A stretch of DNA of 64,000 bases from Frateuria_A sp035943815 (GCF_035943815.1 NZ_DASZBU010000019.1:1-64000), one strand, 5' to 3'. Numbered from the stretch's first letter, positions 1-8,290 are shown. Notes: generated by a model from the sequence alone, not told the origin. Translations and numbers: made by a program.

Positions 1-140
1 ACGAGCACTCTGCCCAGCGCGCCGCCCATTGGCTGACCTGGCTACACCAGTACAACTGGCATCGGCCACACGCCAGCCTGGATTACCGGGCCCCAATCAC
101 CCGCATCACCATGAACAACCTGGTGGGTTTACACAGCTAG
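1..140 (+). CDS. IS481-family transposase, C-terminal end (partial)
   Basis: The reading frame is open from base 3 and stops at 138-140, giving the last 45 residues of a transposase. It carries the C-terminal block typical of IS481-type DDE transposases (YNWHRPHASLDYRAP) and ends in NNLVGLHS. The catalytic DDE residues lie upstream of the window. IS481 elements end in 5'-TGT/ACA-3', and the stretch GGGTTTACACA at 125-135 could be the right inverted repeat, so the element end may lie inside the last codons. The stop overlaps the convergent stop of the next gene by two bases. Family assignment is firm; whether the copy is intact cannot be seen. Confidence 0.8.
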   Translation, partial: EHSAQRAAHWLTWLHQYNWHRPHASLDYRAPITRITMNNLVGLHS

Positions 141-895
141 CCGGCGTCCGCTCGCTGTGGCGATGGCGCCAGCAGTTCGATTCGCTCGCCAGCCTCTGCG
201 ATGGCGTAGCCACGCGCCCGTAGTTGCTCGCCGTCGGCCGCACTGCCGTAGTGGTACAGCACCAGTTGCCGGCGCAGCGGCTCGTCGTACTCGCGCTCCA
301 GGTCGTCCACGCCACTGTGCGAAGGATTGCCAATCAGCCCGCAATCGTGCAGCACGCGCTCGCCCGCCGCCGCGTAGCGCGCCAGCATCTCCGGCACCGG
401 CCGCGTGTCGCCGGTGAAGACGAAGCTGCCGTGCAGCGCCAGGCCGAACGAGGTGTCGGGGCGATGGTGGCGGGTGGGAAACACGTCGAACCACCGGCCG
501 TCCAGCCAGAAGCCGCGGCTGCACGGTACCAGCCGGAAGGCTTCCCAGTAGTTGACGCCGCCCTCGGCCAGCACACCGGGGTAGTCGGCCACGCGCGCCT
601 GCAGCCACGGCACCAGCGCAGCATGGACGAACACGCGCACGCTGCCGCGCAGCGCCTCGTCGAACCATAGCTGCGTGAACAGCCGCTCCATGCCGCCGAC
701 GTGATCCAGGTGCGTGTGGGTGATGTAGATGGCGCGCGGCAGCCCGCCATAGGCGGCGCGATAGCGGTCCAGCGTGTCGGGCCCGCAATCGATCAGCAGC
801 AGGGGCTCGCCATTGCGCTCGAGCACGGCGGCGGACGAACCCAGTTGCACCGCATGGGCGGCGCCCACGCCCAGGAAATGTAGCGACCAGTTCAT
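137..895 (-). CDS. MBL fold metallo-hydrolase
   Basis: This 252-residue protein has a metallo-beta-lactamase fold. The metal motif HxHxDH is at residues 60-65 (HTHLDH), preceded by the strand DCGPD near 36-40, and a later FTGDT and LHDCG supply further metal ligands. Its overall pattern resembles RNase Z-like and PhnP-like hydrolases, but the substrate cannot be deduced. The start chosen gives MNWSLHFLG; its ATG overlaps the stop of the upstream kdkA gene as ATGA, so the two are probably translationally coupled. The C-terminus ends beside the IS481 fragment, so the last residues may have been altered by insertion. Confidence 0.85.
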   Translation of the reverse strand: MNWSLHFLGVGAAHAVQLGSSAAVLERNGEPLLLIDCGPDTLDRYRAAYGGLPRAIYITHTHLDHVGGMERLFTQLWFDEALRGSVRVFVHAALVPWLQARVADYPGVLAEGGVNYWEAFRLVPCSRGFWLDGRWFDVFPTRHHRPDTSFGLALHGSFVFTGDTRPVPEMLARYAAAGERVLHDCGLIGNPSHSGVDDLEREYDEPLRRQLVLYHYGSAADGEQLRARGYAIAEAGERIELLAPSPQRADAG

Positions 896-1620
896 GCGCC
901 CAGCGTCCGTTCGTAGCCGTAGAGCAGCGGCTCCCAGACCGCCGCCTGGAAACCGGGAATCCGCGTGGCGGCGCCGAGCTTGAGCAGCGAACGGCGCAGC
1001 CGCGCCAGGTTGGCCAGCCGCCAGCCTTCGGCCGGCGTGCGCAGTTCGCCGCGGTCGAAGTCGATCAGGTACAGCGCCCCGCCGCTCACCAGCACGTTGT
1101 GCGCGTTGAGGTCGGCATGCCAGATGCCCGCGCGGTGGAAGCGCGCGACCAGCGCGCCGGTCTCCCGGGCGAGATCCGCATCCAGCCGGTCGGCGGCCAG
1201 GCATTGCGCCAGGGTCTGGGCGTCTTCGATGCGGCGGGTGATCAGGTCGGCCGTGTAGAAGAGCCCATGGCGCACGTAGCGTGCCGCGATGGGTCGCGGC
1301 GCGGGCAGGCCCAGCGCCGCGGCATGCGCGAGCAGGCGAAACTCGGCGAAGCTGCGTGTACGGTCGGCGCCGGCCCAGAGATAGCGATCGCGGTTGAACC
1401 GGGCGACCAGGCCGCCGCGGTGGTAATGGCGCAGAACGCCGACGCCCGCTGGCGTATCGATCACCGCCACCCCTCCACGCCCGCCGCCGAGCACGTGCAC
1501 GGCGCCGCCTTGTTGCCAATACGCCGGATCGAACCAGCGCGCATCGGCCGCAGGCGCGAGCGAGGCGTCGCAAACCACCGCGCCGCCGGCTTCCGCGTGG
1601 ATCTGCTCCTGCATCATCAT
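892..1620 (-). CDS. kdkA: 3-deoxy-D-manno-octulosonic acid (Kdo) kinase
   Basis: The 242-residue protein is a small kinase of the KdkA/lipopolysaccharide kinase family, which phosphorylates Kdo in the LPS inner core using ATP at the cytoplasmic side. The catalytic loop HADLNAHN is at residues 168-175 and the metal-binding DFD at 187-189. The start has three consecutive ATG codons (1612-1620) without a clear ribosome binding site, so the true start could be 3 or 6 bases inside. It lies divergently, only 21 bp from a family 9 glycosyltransferase, consistent with LPS core assembly. The stop overlaps the start of the downstream metallo-hydrolase. Confidence 0.87.
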   Translation of the reverse strand: MMMQEQIHAEAGGAVVCDASLAPAADARWFDPAYWQQGGAVHVLGGGRGGVAVIDTPAGVGVLRHYHRGGLVARFNRDRYLWAGADRTRSFAEFRLLAHAAALGLPAPRPIAARYVRHGLFYTADLITRRIEDAQTLAQCLAADRLDADLARETGALVARFHRAGIWHADLNAHNVLVSGGALYLIDFDRGELRTPAEGWRLANLARLRRSLLKLGAATRIPGFQAAVWEPLLYGYERTLGA

Positions 1621-1641
1621 GGGCGGCCGAAGGAGAGGTTC

Positions 1642-2712
1642 ATGTCCCGCGATTCTAGCCCAAGCTCCCTGCCCGCCCCCGCTGCACTGTGCCTGCTGCG
1701 CACCTCGGCGATCGGCGACGTCACGCACGTGGTGCCGCTGGTGCGCACGCTGCAGCAGGCCTGGCCGCAGACGGCGCTGACCTGGATCGTGGGCAAGCTG
1801 GAGCGCAAGCTGGTTGGCGACATCGGGGGCGTGCAGTTCGTGACGTTCGACAAGGCCGCAGGTTGGCGCGGCATGCGCGAAGTACACGCGGCGCTGCGCG
1901 GGCACCGCTTCGACGCCTTGCTGCAGATGCAGGTGGCGCTGCGTTCGAATCTCCTGAGCCTGGGCGTTCGGGCGCACCGACGTATCGGTTACGACCACGC
2001 CCGGTCGAAGGACCTGCACGGGCTGGTCATCAACGAGCGCATTCCCGCTCGCAGCGGCGAGCACGTGCTGGACGCGCTCGGCAGCTTTTGCGAACCGCTG
2101 GGCCTGAAGCAGACGCAGGTGCGCTGGGATATCCCGGTGCCCGAGGAGGCGCACGCCTGGGCCGAACAGCAACTGCCGGGCGACACGCCCACCCTGCTGG
2201 TCAGCCCTACGTCGAGCCATGCCCTGCGCAACTGGCGACCGGAACGCTACGCGGCGGTGATCGACCACGTGCTGTCGCGCGGCTGGCGAGTGGCCTTGGT
2301 CGGCGGCCCTTCTCGCGGCGAGCGGGCGATGGCCGACGCGGTGCTGGGCGCCTGCAGACGCCGGCCGCTGGACATCACCGGCAAGGACACGCTCAAGCGG
2401 ATGCTCGCCATGTGCACTCGCGCGCAGTTGCTGCTGACGCCGGACTCCGGGCCGATGCACATGGCCAACGCGATGGGCACCAAGGTGTTGGGACTGCACG
2501 CGGCGAGCAATCCGAACCGCTCCGGGCCCTACTCCGACCGCAGGTGGTGCGTCGACAAATACGACGAGGCGGCGCTGCGTTTTCTGGGCAAGCCGGCGAG
2601 CGAGCTGGCGTGGGGGACGAAGATCGAGCGGCAGGGCGTGATGGACCTGATCGGCGTCGACGACGTGGTCGAGCGATTCGAGGCGTTTGCCTCGTCGCGC
2701 GCACTTGCCTGA
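1642..2712 (+). CDS. Glycosyltransferase family 9 (heptosyltransferase-like)
   Basis: This 356-residue protein belongs to the ADP-heptose:LPS heptosyltransferase family (GT9), which adds heptose to the LPS core on the cytoplasmic face. The N-terminal RTSAIGDVTHVVPLV block and the C-terminal LLTPDSGPMHMANAMGT donor-binding block are both typical. The start at 1642 is supported by AAGGAGAGG seven to ten bases upstream; a longer open frame upstream is antisense to kdkA and was not used. Its neighbour kdkA supports a role in the LPS core. Which heptosyltransferase (WaaC, WaaF or WaaQ type) cannot be told from sequence alone. Confidence 0.88.
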   Translation: MSRDSSPSSLPAPAALCLLRTSAIGDVTHVVPLVRTLQQAWPQTALTWIVGKLERKLVGDIGGVQFVTFDKAAGWRGMREVHAALRGHRFDALLQMQVALRSNLLSLGVRAHRRIGYDHARSKDLHGLVINERIPARSGEHVLDALGSFCEPLGLKQTQVRWDIPVPEEAHAWAEQQLPGDTPTLLVSPTSSHALRNWRPERYAAVIDHVLSRGWRVALVGGPSRGERAMADAVLGACRRRPLDITGKDTLKRMLAMCTRAQLLLTPDSGPMHMANAMGTKVLGLHAASNPNRSGPYSDRRWCVDKYDEAALRFLGKPASELAWGTKIERQGVMDLIGVDDVVERFEAFASSRALA

Positions 2713-2858
2713 CCTCACCCTCTCCCGGCGGGAGCGAGATTCGGGATTGAAGGCTGAGGCAAGCCTTTCGACTTCGCCCTGCGGGCTACGCCGGGGCGGA
2801 CGGTTCCGGTAATCGTTCGCCCAGCGCGTAGGCTCGCAACGCAAAAGCCGAAGGGGAC

Positions 2859-3263
2859 TTACGCGCCCGGCGGCCGATAATCCTGGTACGACTTTTCCTC
2901 GACCAGCTGCGAGCCCAGCTTGAGGTTGATCTCGCGCTTGACCGCCGCGCGCTCGTCGTTGCGGAAGTACACCGAACGGGCCAGCTCGACGAATTCGCCG
3001 TCGAAGGCCTGCGCCTTCTCCTTCAGGCGGATGCGGTCCTCGATGTCCCACAGCGCCTCGTTGACGGCCAGCAGGCGCGCGCGCTCACTGCCGATGTCGG
3101 TTTGCGAGGCGGCGTCGCTGGCCCAGGTCGCATTGAGCAGGTCCAGCTCGTTGCGCACGTTGGCGAGCTTGGCCGGGTCGCTGATCTGGCGCGCCTTGAT
3201 CTCCAGGATGGTGATCTTGTCGATCAGCTCGCCGTAGGAAACCGGGACTTGGATGAGGCTCAT
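2859..3263 (-). CDS. DUF6165 family protein
   Basis: A 134-residue soluble, charged, mostly helical protein starting MSLIQVPVSYGELIDK. I recognise it as the DUF6165 family, which has no assigned function and is often found close to LPS or cell-surface glycosyltransferase genes. No signal peptide or membrane segment is visible. It follows the HutH-like gene by 38 bp in the same direction and is probably cotranscribed with it. ATG at 3261-3263 is the only sensible start. Confidence 0.75.
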   Translation of the reverse strand: MSLIQVPVSYGELIDKITILEIKARQISDPAKLANVRNELDLLNATWASDAASQTDIGSERARLLAVNEALWDIEDRIRLKEKAQAFDGEFVELARSVYFRNDERAAVKREINLKLGSQLVEEKSYQDYRPPGA

Positions 3264-3301
3264 GGAAACTCCGGGGAATCGGGGGTGATCGGCGGCGTCC
3301 G

Positions 3302-5215
3302 CTATGAACGGGCCGCGGCGGCGAAGGCGCGTTGGTGCTGCAGTTCGCAGACGGTACGTACGTCGCCGTCCATCGCGCGGTCGCGGTGCATGAAGGCGAT
3401 GCGCTCGCGCAGCAGCGCGTGCGCGGCCTGCACCGCGGTGCCGGCGTGGAACTCCTCGCTCTGCGCCAGCGCGGCCATCAGCTGGCGTACTTCCTGTTCG
3501 AACTGGGCATACTGCGGGTGGCCTTCGCGCGGCGCGTTGCCGATCTTCTCGGCCAGCGCGCGCCAGTCTCCGCGCGCGGCCAGCCGGCGCGCGGCATTGA
3601 GCATCTCGCGGCGATAATCCAGCGCCTGTGCCGCGGTGTAGAGCTCCAGCGCCAGCACGTGACCCAGGTCCTCCATCATCTCCAGCACGTGGCGCGCCTC
3701 GTTGGCGCCCATCGATACGTGGTCCTCGGCGTTCGCGCTGGTCGGGATCGAATACACGCTGGCCGGATGCGCGCGCGTGGCCAGGTCGTTGACCAGCGCG
3801 GCGGCGGTGTACTGCACGATCATGAAGCCCGAATCGGTGCCGTCCTCGTTGCCGGTGAGGAAGGCCGGCAGGCCGTCGTTGGTGGCCGGATCCACCAGCT
3901 TGTTGAGGCGTCGCTCGGAGATCGAGGCCAGCACCGGGATCGCGGCCTTGACGTAGCTCATCGCCAGCGCCAGCGGCATGCCGTGGAAGTGGCCGGCGGA
4001 GATCACCTGTTCCTCGATGAACTGCGCGCCCTCGGCGTCGGGGAAGATCAGCGGGTTGTCCGTCACCGAGTTGAGTTCGATGTCGATCACGCGGCAGGCC
4101 TGTGCCCAGGCGTCGCGCACCGCGCCGTGCACCTGTGGCATGCAGCGCAGGCAGTAGGCGTCTTGCGGCTGGTGCTTCTTGCCGCCCTTGAACGGCAGGA
4201 AGCGGTCGTAGAAGGCCTCGCGGCCGTGGCGCTGGTTGGCCGGGACCCAGTCCCAGCCGATGTCGAAGGACAGCGCCTGGTCTTCGGGGCGATCCCAGGC
4301 TTCGGCGTTCCACGGCTTGAAGCGCGGCACCAGGTGATAGGGAATGTCCAGCAGCGTGGAGCCGGACAGCAACTCGCGCACGTGCGCGGCGGTGTCGACC
4401 TGGCCCGGATGCGGGCGCAGCGCGTGCACTTCGGGCCGCAGCGCGCCGCTGCGGCCGGCAAAGGCGTCCAGCGTCGTCGCCGCGGCGAGGTCGGCCACGC
4501 CGAGCAGGTATTCCAGCTCGTCCAGTGCCAGCGCCGCGGTGGCGAGCATCTGCGCCGTGCCGTTGTTGAGCGCCAGGCCTTCCTTGAAGGAGAGGCGGAT
4601 CGGCTCCAGCACCGCGCGCTTCAGGGCCTCGGCGCCCGGCAGGCGCTCGCCCTCGTAGAAGGCCTCGCCGCCGCCCAGCAGTACGATCGCAAGGTGCGAA
4701 AGTGGGGCGAGGTCGCCGCTGGCGCCCACCGAACCCTTCTCCGGCACCACCGGCACCACGCCGCGGTTGAGCATCGCGGTGAGCGCCTCGAGCGTGGCCA
4801 CGCGGATGCCCGAGTGCCCCCGCATCAGCGTGTTGATGCGGATCGCCAGCATGGCCCGCACCACTTCCGGCGCGAACGGTTTGCCCACGCAGACCGCGTG
4901 GGTGACGATCAGGTTGTGCTGCAGCTCTTCCATCAGGCTGACGCCTTCCCGGGCCGGGTGGCGCGGGTCGGCCTGGTCCATCACCAGCTCGTCGCGCATG
5001 CGATGGCCGCCCAACAGCTTGTCGGCGTTGCTGCCGAAGCCGGTGGTGACGCCGTAGGTCGGTTCACCACAGCTGACCTTGTCGGCCAGAAAATCGGCCG
5101 CGTGCTGCACGCGCTCGAGCTGTTTGGGATCCAGCGCCACTGTCGCACCATGGCGCGCCACGGCGACCAGTTGCGCGCGCGTTAGGCTGCGGCCGTCCAG
5201 AATGATCGTTTCCAT
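3302..5215 (-). CDS. HutH-like aromatic amino acid ammonia-lyase with insertions
   Basis: The 637-residue protein belongs to the MIO-dependent ammonia-lyase family. The MIO-forming triad ASG is at residues 165-167 within GSVGASGDLAPL, and the catalytic tyrosine is Tyr54 in YGVTTGFG. The residues at the substrate-selectivity position read Thr-His (105-106), closest to the Ser-His of histidine lyases rather than the His-Leu of tyrosine lyases. It is about 125 residues longer than ordinary HutH (about 510). One insertion of about 22 residues sits between the tyrosine loop and the selectivity helix (62-98). Another of about 50 (about 290-350) precedes the QDAYCLRC block. No hutU, hutI or hutG lies near, so a role in histidine breakdown is doubtful. 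An ATG with GGAG upstream supports the start. Confidence 0.82.
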   Translation of the reverse strand: METIILDGRSLTRAQLVAVARHGATVALDPKQLERVQHAADFLADKVSCGEPTYGVTTGFGSNADKLLGGHRMRDELVMDQADPRHPAREGVSLMEELQHNLIVTHAVCVGKPFAPEVVRAMLAIRINTLMRGHSGIRVATLEALTAMLNRGVVPVVPEKGSVGASGDLAPLSHLAIVLLGGGEAFYEGERLPGAEALKRAVLEPIRLSFKEGLALNNGTAQMLATAALALDELEYLLGVADLAAATTLDAFAGRSGALRPEVHALRPHPGQVDTAAHVRELLSGSTLLDIPYHLVPRFKPWNAEAWDRPEDQALSFDIGWDWVPANQRHGREAFYDRFLPFKGGKKHQPQDAYCLRCMPQVHGAVRDAWAQACRVIDIELNSVTDNPLIFPDAEGAQFIEEQVISAGHFHGMPLALAMSYVKAAIPVLASISERRLNKLVDPATNDGLPAFLTGNEDGTDSGFMIVQYTAAALVNDLATRAHPASVYSIPTSANAEDHVSMGANEARHVLEMMEDLGHVLALELYTAAQALDYRREMLNAARRLAARGDWRALAEKIGNAPREGHPQYAQFEQEVRQLMAALAQSEEFHAGTAVQAAHALLRERIAFMHRDRAMDGDVRTVCELQHQRAFAAAARS

Positions 5216-5254
5216 CGGTGCTCCGATTTGTTGTTTCTCGCTAGGCGCAAAGTA

Positions 5255-5280
5255 GATTCCCGCTTTCTCGGGAATGACGT
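5255..5280. repeat. Intergenic palindrome (ATTCCCGC...GGGAAT type)
   Basis: An inverted repeat with arms ATTCCCG and CGGGAAT lies between the HutH-like gene and hisS and is followed by GACGTC. It is one of four related copies in the window (also 22243-22270, 26750-26772 and 38202-38226) sharing the core CGTCATTCCCGCGAAAGCGG. It resembles the dRS3-type palindromes described in Neisseria and widely found in other proteobacteria. Confidence 0.65.
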
Positions 5281-5306
5281 CCGGCGGGAGCGTGGGCTAC
5301 GTTGCC

Positions 5307-6683
5307 CTACTGCCCCATCGCCGCCGCTTGCTCCAGTTCCACGCGCAGCGCCTTGGCCAGCTCGCCGCGCGCCACCTCGAACTGGTCGCCACGGCGAAGG
5401 TCCTTGACCGTGACTACGCCCTTGGCCGCCTCGTCCTCGCCCAGCACCAGTGCGAAGCGGATGCCGGCGCGGTCGGCGTACTTGAACTGCTTGGCGAGCT
5501 TGCCCGTTTCCAGCACCACTTCGGTGGCGATGCCGGCCGCGCGCAGTTCGCTGGCGATCGCCAGGTACGCCGGCAACTGCGCCGGATCCATCTGGGTCAC
5601 CAGCACGTCCACCGTGCTGCGTACGCTACCGAGCAGGCCGGCCTCGCGCAGTTGCCAGAACAGGCGGGTCAGGCCGATGGAGATGCCTACGCCGGGGAGT
5701 TTGGACTTGGTGTACTGGCTGGCGAGGTTCTCGTAGCGGCCGCCCGAGCAGATCGAGCCGATTTGCGGGTGGTCGTTGAGCGTGGTCTCGTAGACGGTGC
5801 CGGTGTAGTAGTCCAGGCCGCGGGCGATCGAGAGGTTCAGCGCGAAATGCGTTTCGGGCACGCCGAAATCGCGGATCAGGCCGAGCACTTCCTTCAGTTC
5901 CGCCCTGCCCTGCTCCAAGGCCTCCGGACCGTTGCCCAACGCGTCGAGCCTTGCGAACGCGTCGGCCAGCGAGGACGAACGCACCTGTACGAAATCCAGG
6001 ATCTTGCCCACGGCCTCGGGGGAAAGACCGAAGCCTTCGCCGGTCAGCGTGTCGCGCACGTAATCGGCGCCGCGCTTGTCCAGCTTGTCCACCTCGCGCA
6101 GCACCAGCATCTGCTGCTCGGGGTCGGCCACGCCGAGGCTCTCGAAGTAGCCGCGCATCAGCTTGCGGTTGTTGAGCTGGATGGTGAAGGCGCCGATGTC
6201 CATCTCGCGGAACACGCTATAGATCACCGCGGGCAGCTCGGCGTCGTAGCGCGTGCTCAGGCTGTCCTTGCCGATCACGTCGATGTCGCACTGATAGAAC
6301 TCGCGGAAGCGACCGCGTTGGGCACGCTCGCCACGGTACACGCGCTGCATCTGGTAGCGGCGGAACGGGAAGCTCAGGTCGTGCTCGTGCTCGGCCACGT
6401 AGCGGGCGAGCGGCACGGTGAGGTCGAAGCGCAGCGCCAGTTCCGGCGTGCCTTCCTTGGCCAGTGCACCGGTGGACTGTACGAAGTACACCTGCCGCTC
6501 GGTCTCGCCGCCGGTCTTGGTCAGCAGCACGTCGGAGAACTCGATCACCGGCGTTTCCACCGGCAGGAAGCCGAAGCGCTCGAAGTTGCGTCGGATGGTG
6601 TCGAGCATGCGCTGGAACGCGATCTGGTCCAGCGGCAGCAGCTCGAGCACGCCGGGCATGGTGCGGGCCGGTGTAAGCGCCAT
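5307..6683 (-). CDS. hisS: Histidine--tRNA ligase
   Basis: The 458-residue protein is a class II synthetase that charges tRNA-His in the cytoplasm. Class II motif 2 (RRYQMQRVYRGERAQRGRFREFYQCDID), the histidine-specific blocks ARGLDYYTG and the glycine-rich motif 3 region (GVGISIGLTRL) are present, followed by the C-terminal anticodon-binding domain. Length is close to the family norm (about 420-460). The start MALTPARTMPG has AGAGGA upstream. A longer open frame to 6905 has no support. It is transcribed alone, divergent from the tRNA-Pro gene. Confidence 0.96.
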   Translation of the reverse strand: MALTPARTMPGVLELLPLDQIAFQRMLDTIRRNFERFGFLPVETPVIEFSDVLLTKTGGETERQVYFVQSTGALAKEGTPELALRFDLTVPLARYVAEHEHDLSFPFRRYQMQRVYRGERAQRGRFREFYQCDIDVIGKDSLSTRYDAELPAVIYSVFREMDIGAFTIQLNNRKLMRGYFESLGVADPEQQMLVLREVDKLDKRGADYVRDTLTGEGFGLSPEAVGKILDFVQVRSSSLADAFARLDALGNGPEALEQGRAELKEVLGLIRDFGVPETHFALNLSIARGLDYYTGTVYETTLNDHPQIGSICSGGRYENLASQYTKSKLPGVGISIGLTRLFWQLREAGLLGSVRSTVDVLVTQMDPAQLPAYLAIASELRAAGIATEVVLETGKLAKQFKYADRAGIRFALVLGEDEAAKGVVTVKDLRRGDQFEVARGELAKALRVELEQAAAMGQ

Positions 6684-6801
6684 GGAATCCTCTGCTTGCG
6701 GGTAACGGACGCGCGACCAAGCCGCGCAACGGCAGCCGTCTAGGTTAGCAGATGGCCGTGCGCCACCCGGCGCGTGCTCGGGGAAAATTTGGCCGGGGAT
6801 G

Positions 6802-6830
6802 TTGCCAAGCTTTCGCCGGCTCACTAAGAT
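6802..6830 (+). promoter_or_regulatory. Sigma70-type promoter of tRNA-Pro
   Basis: A -35 box TTGCCA (6802-6807) and a -10 box TAAGAT (6825-6830) are separated by 17 bp. The predicted start is about five bases before the mature tRNA. Confidence 0.7.
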
Positions 6831-6841
6831 ACGCGGCTCCA

Positions 6842-6918
6842 CGGGGTGTAGCTCAGCCTGGTAGAGCGCTACGTTCGGGACGTAGAAGTCGCATGTTCGA
6901 ATCATGTCACCCCGACCA
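6842..6918 (+). tRNA. tRNA-Pro (CGG)
   Basis: A 77-nt cloverleaf with encoded CCA. The acceptor CGGGGTG pairs with CACCCCG, the D-loop has AGCTCAGCCTGGTAGAGC and the T-arm has GTTCGAATC. The anticodon loop TTCGGGA gives anticodon CGG, which reads CCG proline codons. Confidence 0.96.
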
Positions 6919-6930
6919 AGGTTCGAGAAA

Positions 6931-6957
6931 AGGCCACCGCTAGCGGTGGCCTTTTTC
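6931..6957 (+). terminator. Rho-independent terminator of tRNA-Pro
   Basis: A perfect stem (AGGCCACCGC/GCGGTGGCCT, TA at the centre) is followed by TTTTTCTTT, 13 bp after the tRNA CCA end. Confidence 0.85.
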
Positions 6958-7018
6958 TTTGCTCCTTCGGCGAAGCGGCGCCCTGCGCGGCAACAGGCCC
7001 GCTGGCCGTGCCCTACCT

Positions 7019-7822
7019 TCAGACGGCCAGCGCGGCGAGCTGGTCCATTTCCTCCGCGTCGAAGCCCGCAGCCAGCCGTGCGGAACGGTTGAAAGGCCCA
7101 CGCACGCTGCCGCCCATGTACTCGCGCAGCAGCTGCACGAACGTCGCACGCGGCTCTACCCCGTCGCGCTCACAGCACCATCGGAACCAGCGCGTGCCGG
7201 CCGCCACGTGGGCAACCTCCTCGCGCAGGATCACTTGCAGGATGTCGATAGTGCGCCCGTCGCCCACGCCTTGCAGGCGTTCGATCATGCCGGGCGTGAC
7301 GTCCAGGCCGCGAGCTTCCAGAACGCGCGGCACCAGCGCCATGCGGGCGAGATCGCTGTGGGACGTCTTCTGGGCCATCTCCCACAATCCGTTGTGGGCG
7401 TCGAAGTCGCCATAGGCGTGGCCGAACTCGGCCAAGCGCGCATCGAGCATGGCGAAATGGCGTGCCTCGTCGTGGGCGCAACTGGCCCAGTCGCGGTAGT
7501 AGTCGGCAGGGAGGCCGCGGAAGCGGTAGACCGCGTCCCAGGCCAGGTTGATCGCGTTGAATTCGATATGCGCGATGGCATGGACGAGCGCGGCGCGACC
7601 TTCGGGCGTGCCCAGGCCGCGCTGCGGCACCTGGCGCGCCTCGACCAGGCGCGGGCGTGGCGGGCGGCCAGGCGCTCCGATCGCCTCCGGTGGCGGCCCC
7701 AGCGGGCCCGGGCGCAGTTCGCCCGCCTGCAGGGCACGCCATGTGTCACCGGTCAGGCGGAGCTTTTCTTGCGGATCGCTGGCTTCGATGCAGCGCCGGG
7801 CAGCTTGGTGCAGGTCGTTCAT
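7019..7822 (-). CDS. DUF455 family ferritin-like protein
   Basis: This 267-residue protein belongs to the DUF455 ferritin-like family, related to di-iron four-helix bundle proteins. Candidate iron ligands are the glutamate of HIEFNAINLAWDA, the ExxH of HDEARHF and the ExxH of EEVAHVAAG. No substrate is known for the family, and some annotations compare it with the tRNA hydroxylase MiaE without proof. No signal peptide is visible. The gene is alone on its strand and divergent from a VOC protein gene 84 bp away. Confidence 0.82.
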   Translation of the reverse strand: MNDLHQAARRCIEASDPQEKLRLTGDTWRALQAGELRPGPLGPPPEAIGAPGRPPRPRLVEARQVPQRGLGTPEGRAALVHAIAHIEFNAINLAWDAVYRFRGLPADYYRDWASCAHDEARHFAMLDARLAEFGHAYGDFDAHNGLWEMAQKTSHSDLARMALVPRVLEARGLDVTPGMIERLQGVGDGRTIDILQVILREEVAHVAAGTRWFRWCCERDGVEPRATFVQLLREYMGGSVRGPFNRSARLAAGFDAEEMDQLAALAV

Positions 7823-7906
7823 GCGGCAAGTTTACGTCGCGGCTTGCGTTGCCTGGGCCAGCACCGCGGTTGCATAGTGGCGTCCCGCCGTTGCCTTGGA
7901 ACCGAC

Positions 7907-8284
7907 GTGCCCAACCTCCATGCGATCGAGATCAAGGCGTTCGTCCCGGCACGGGACTACGAGGTATCGCGGCGCTTCTACGCCGACATGGGTTTCCAGG
8001 AGCGATCGGAATTCGACGGCGTGGCCTACTTCGCCCTGGACGAATGCAGCTTCCTGCTGCAGCGCTTCTACGACCAGGCACATGCCGACAACTTCATGAT
8101 GCACCTGCTGGTGGACGACGCCGACGCCTGGCACAGGCGCCTGGTCGAGCAGGACCTCATCGCCCGCTATCGCGAGCACAACGTGCGCATGACCGCACCG
8201 GCGGACCGTCCGTGGCGCATGCGCGACTTCCACCTGATCGATCCGTCGGGCGTGTTGTGGCACATCGGCCACAACCTCGGCTGA
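7907..8284 (+). CDS. VOC (glyoxalase/bleomycin-resistance) superfamily protein
   Basis: A 125-residue single-domain VOC protein. The start strand IEIKAFVPARDYEVSRRFYADMGF and the end DPSGVLWHIGHN are typical of the two beta-alpha-beta-beta-beta modules. No ATG is present near the start of the domain; GTG at 7907 fits best, with another GTG at 7877 as alternative and no strong ribosome binding site for either. Substrate is unknown. It ends 6 bp before the convergent purF stop. Confidence 0.75.
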   Translation: MPNLHAIEIKAFVPARDYEVSRRFYADMGFQERSEFDGVAYFALDECSFLLQRFYDQAHADNFMMHLLVDDADAWHRRLVEQDLIARYREHNVRMTAPADRPWRMRDFHLIDPSGVLWHIGHNLG

Positions 8285-8290
8285 CGGGAT

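Noticed and set aside
137..1573. A 478-residue frame on the minus strand through kdkA and the MBL gene
   Set aside because: Only the part from 895 down has the metallo-hydrolase pattern; the rest overlaps kdkA in another frame and is Arg/Ala/Gly-rich GC-shadow sequence.
3332..5185. A 617-residue frame antisense to the HutH-like gene
   Set aside because: It is a high-GC antisense shadow with Arg/His-rich composition and no family motif, while the other strand carries MIO-lyase motifs.
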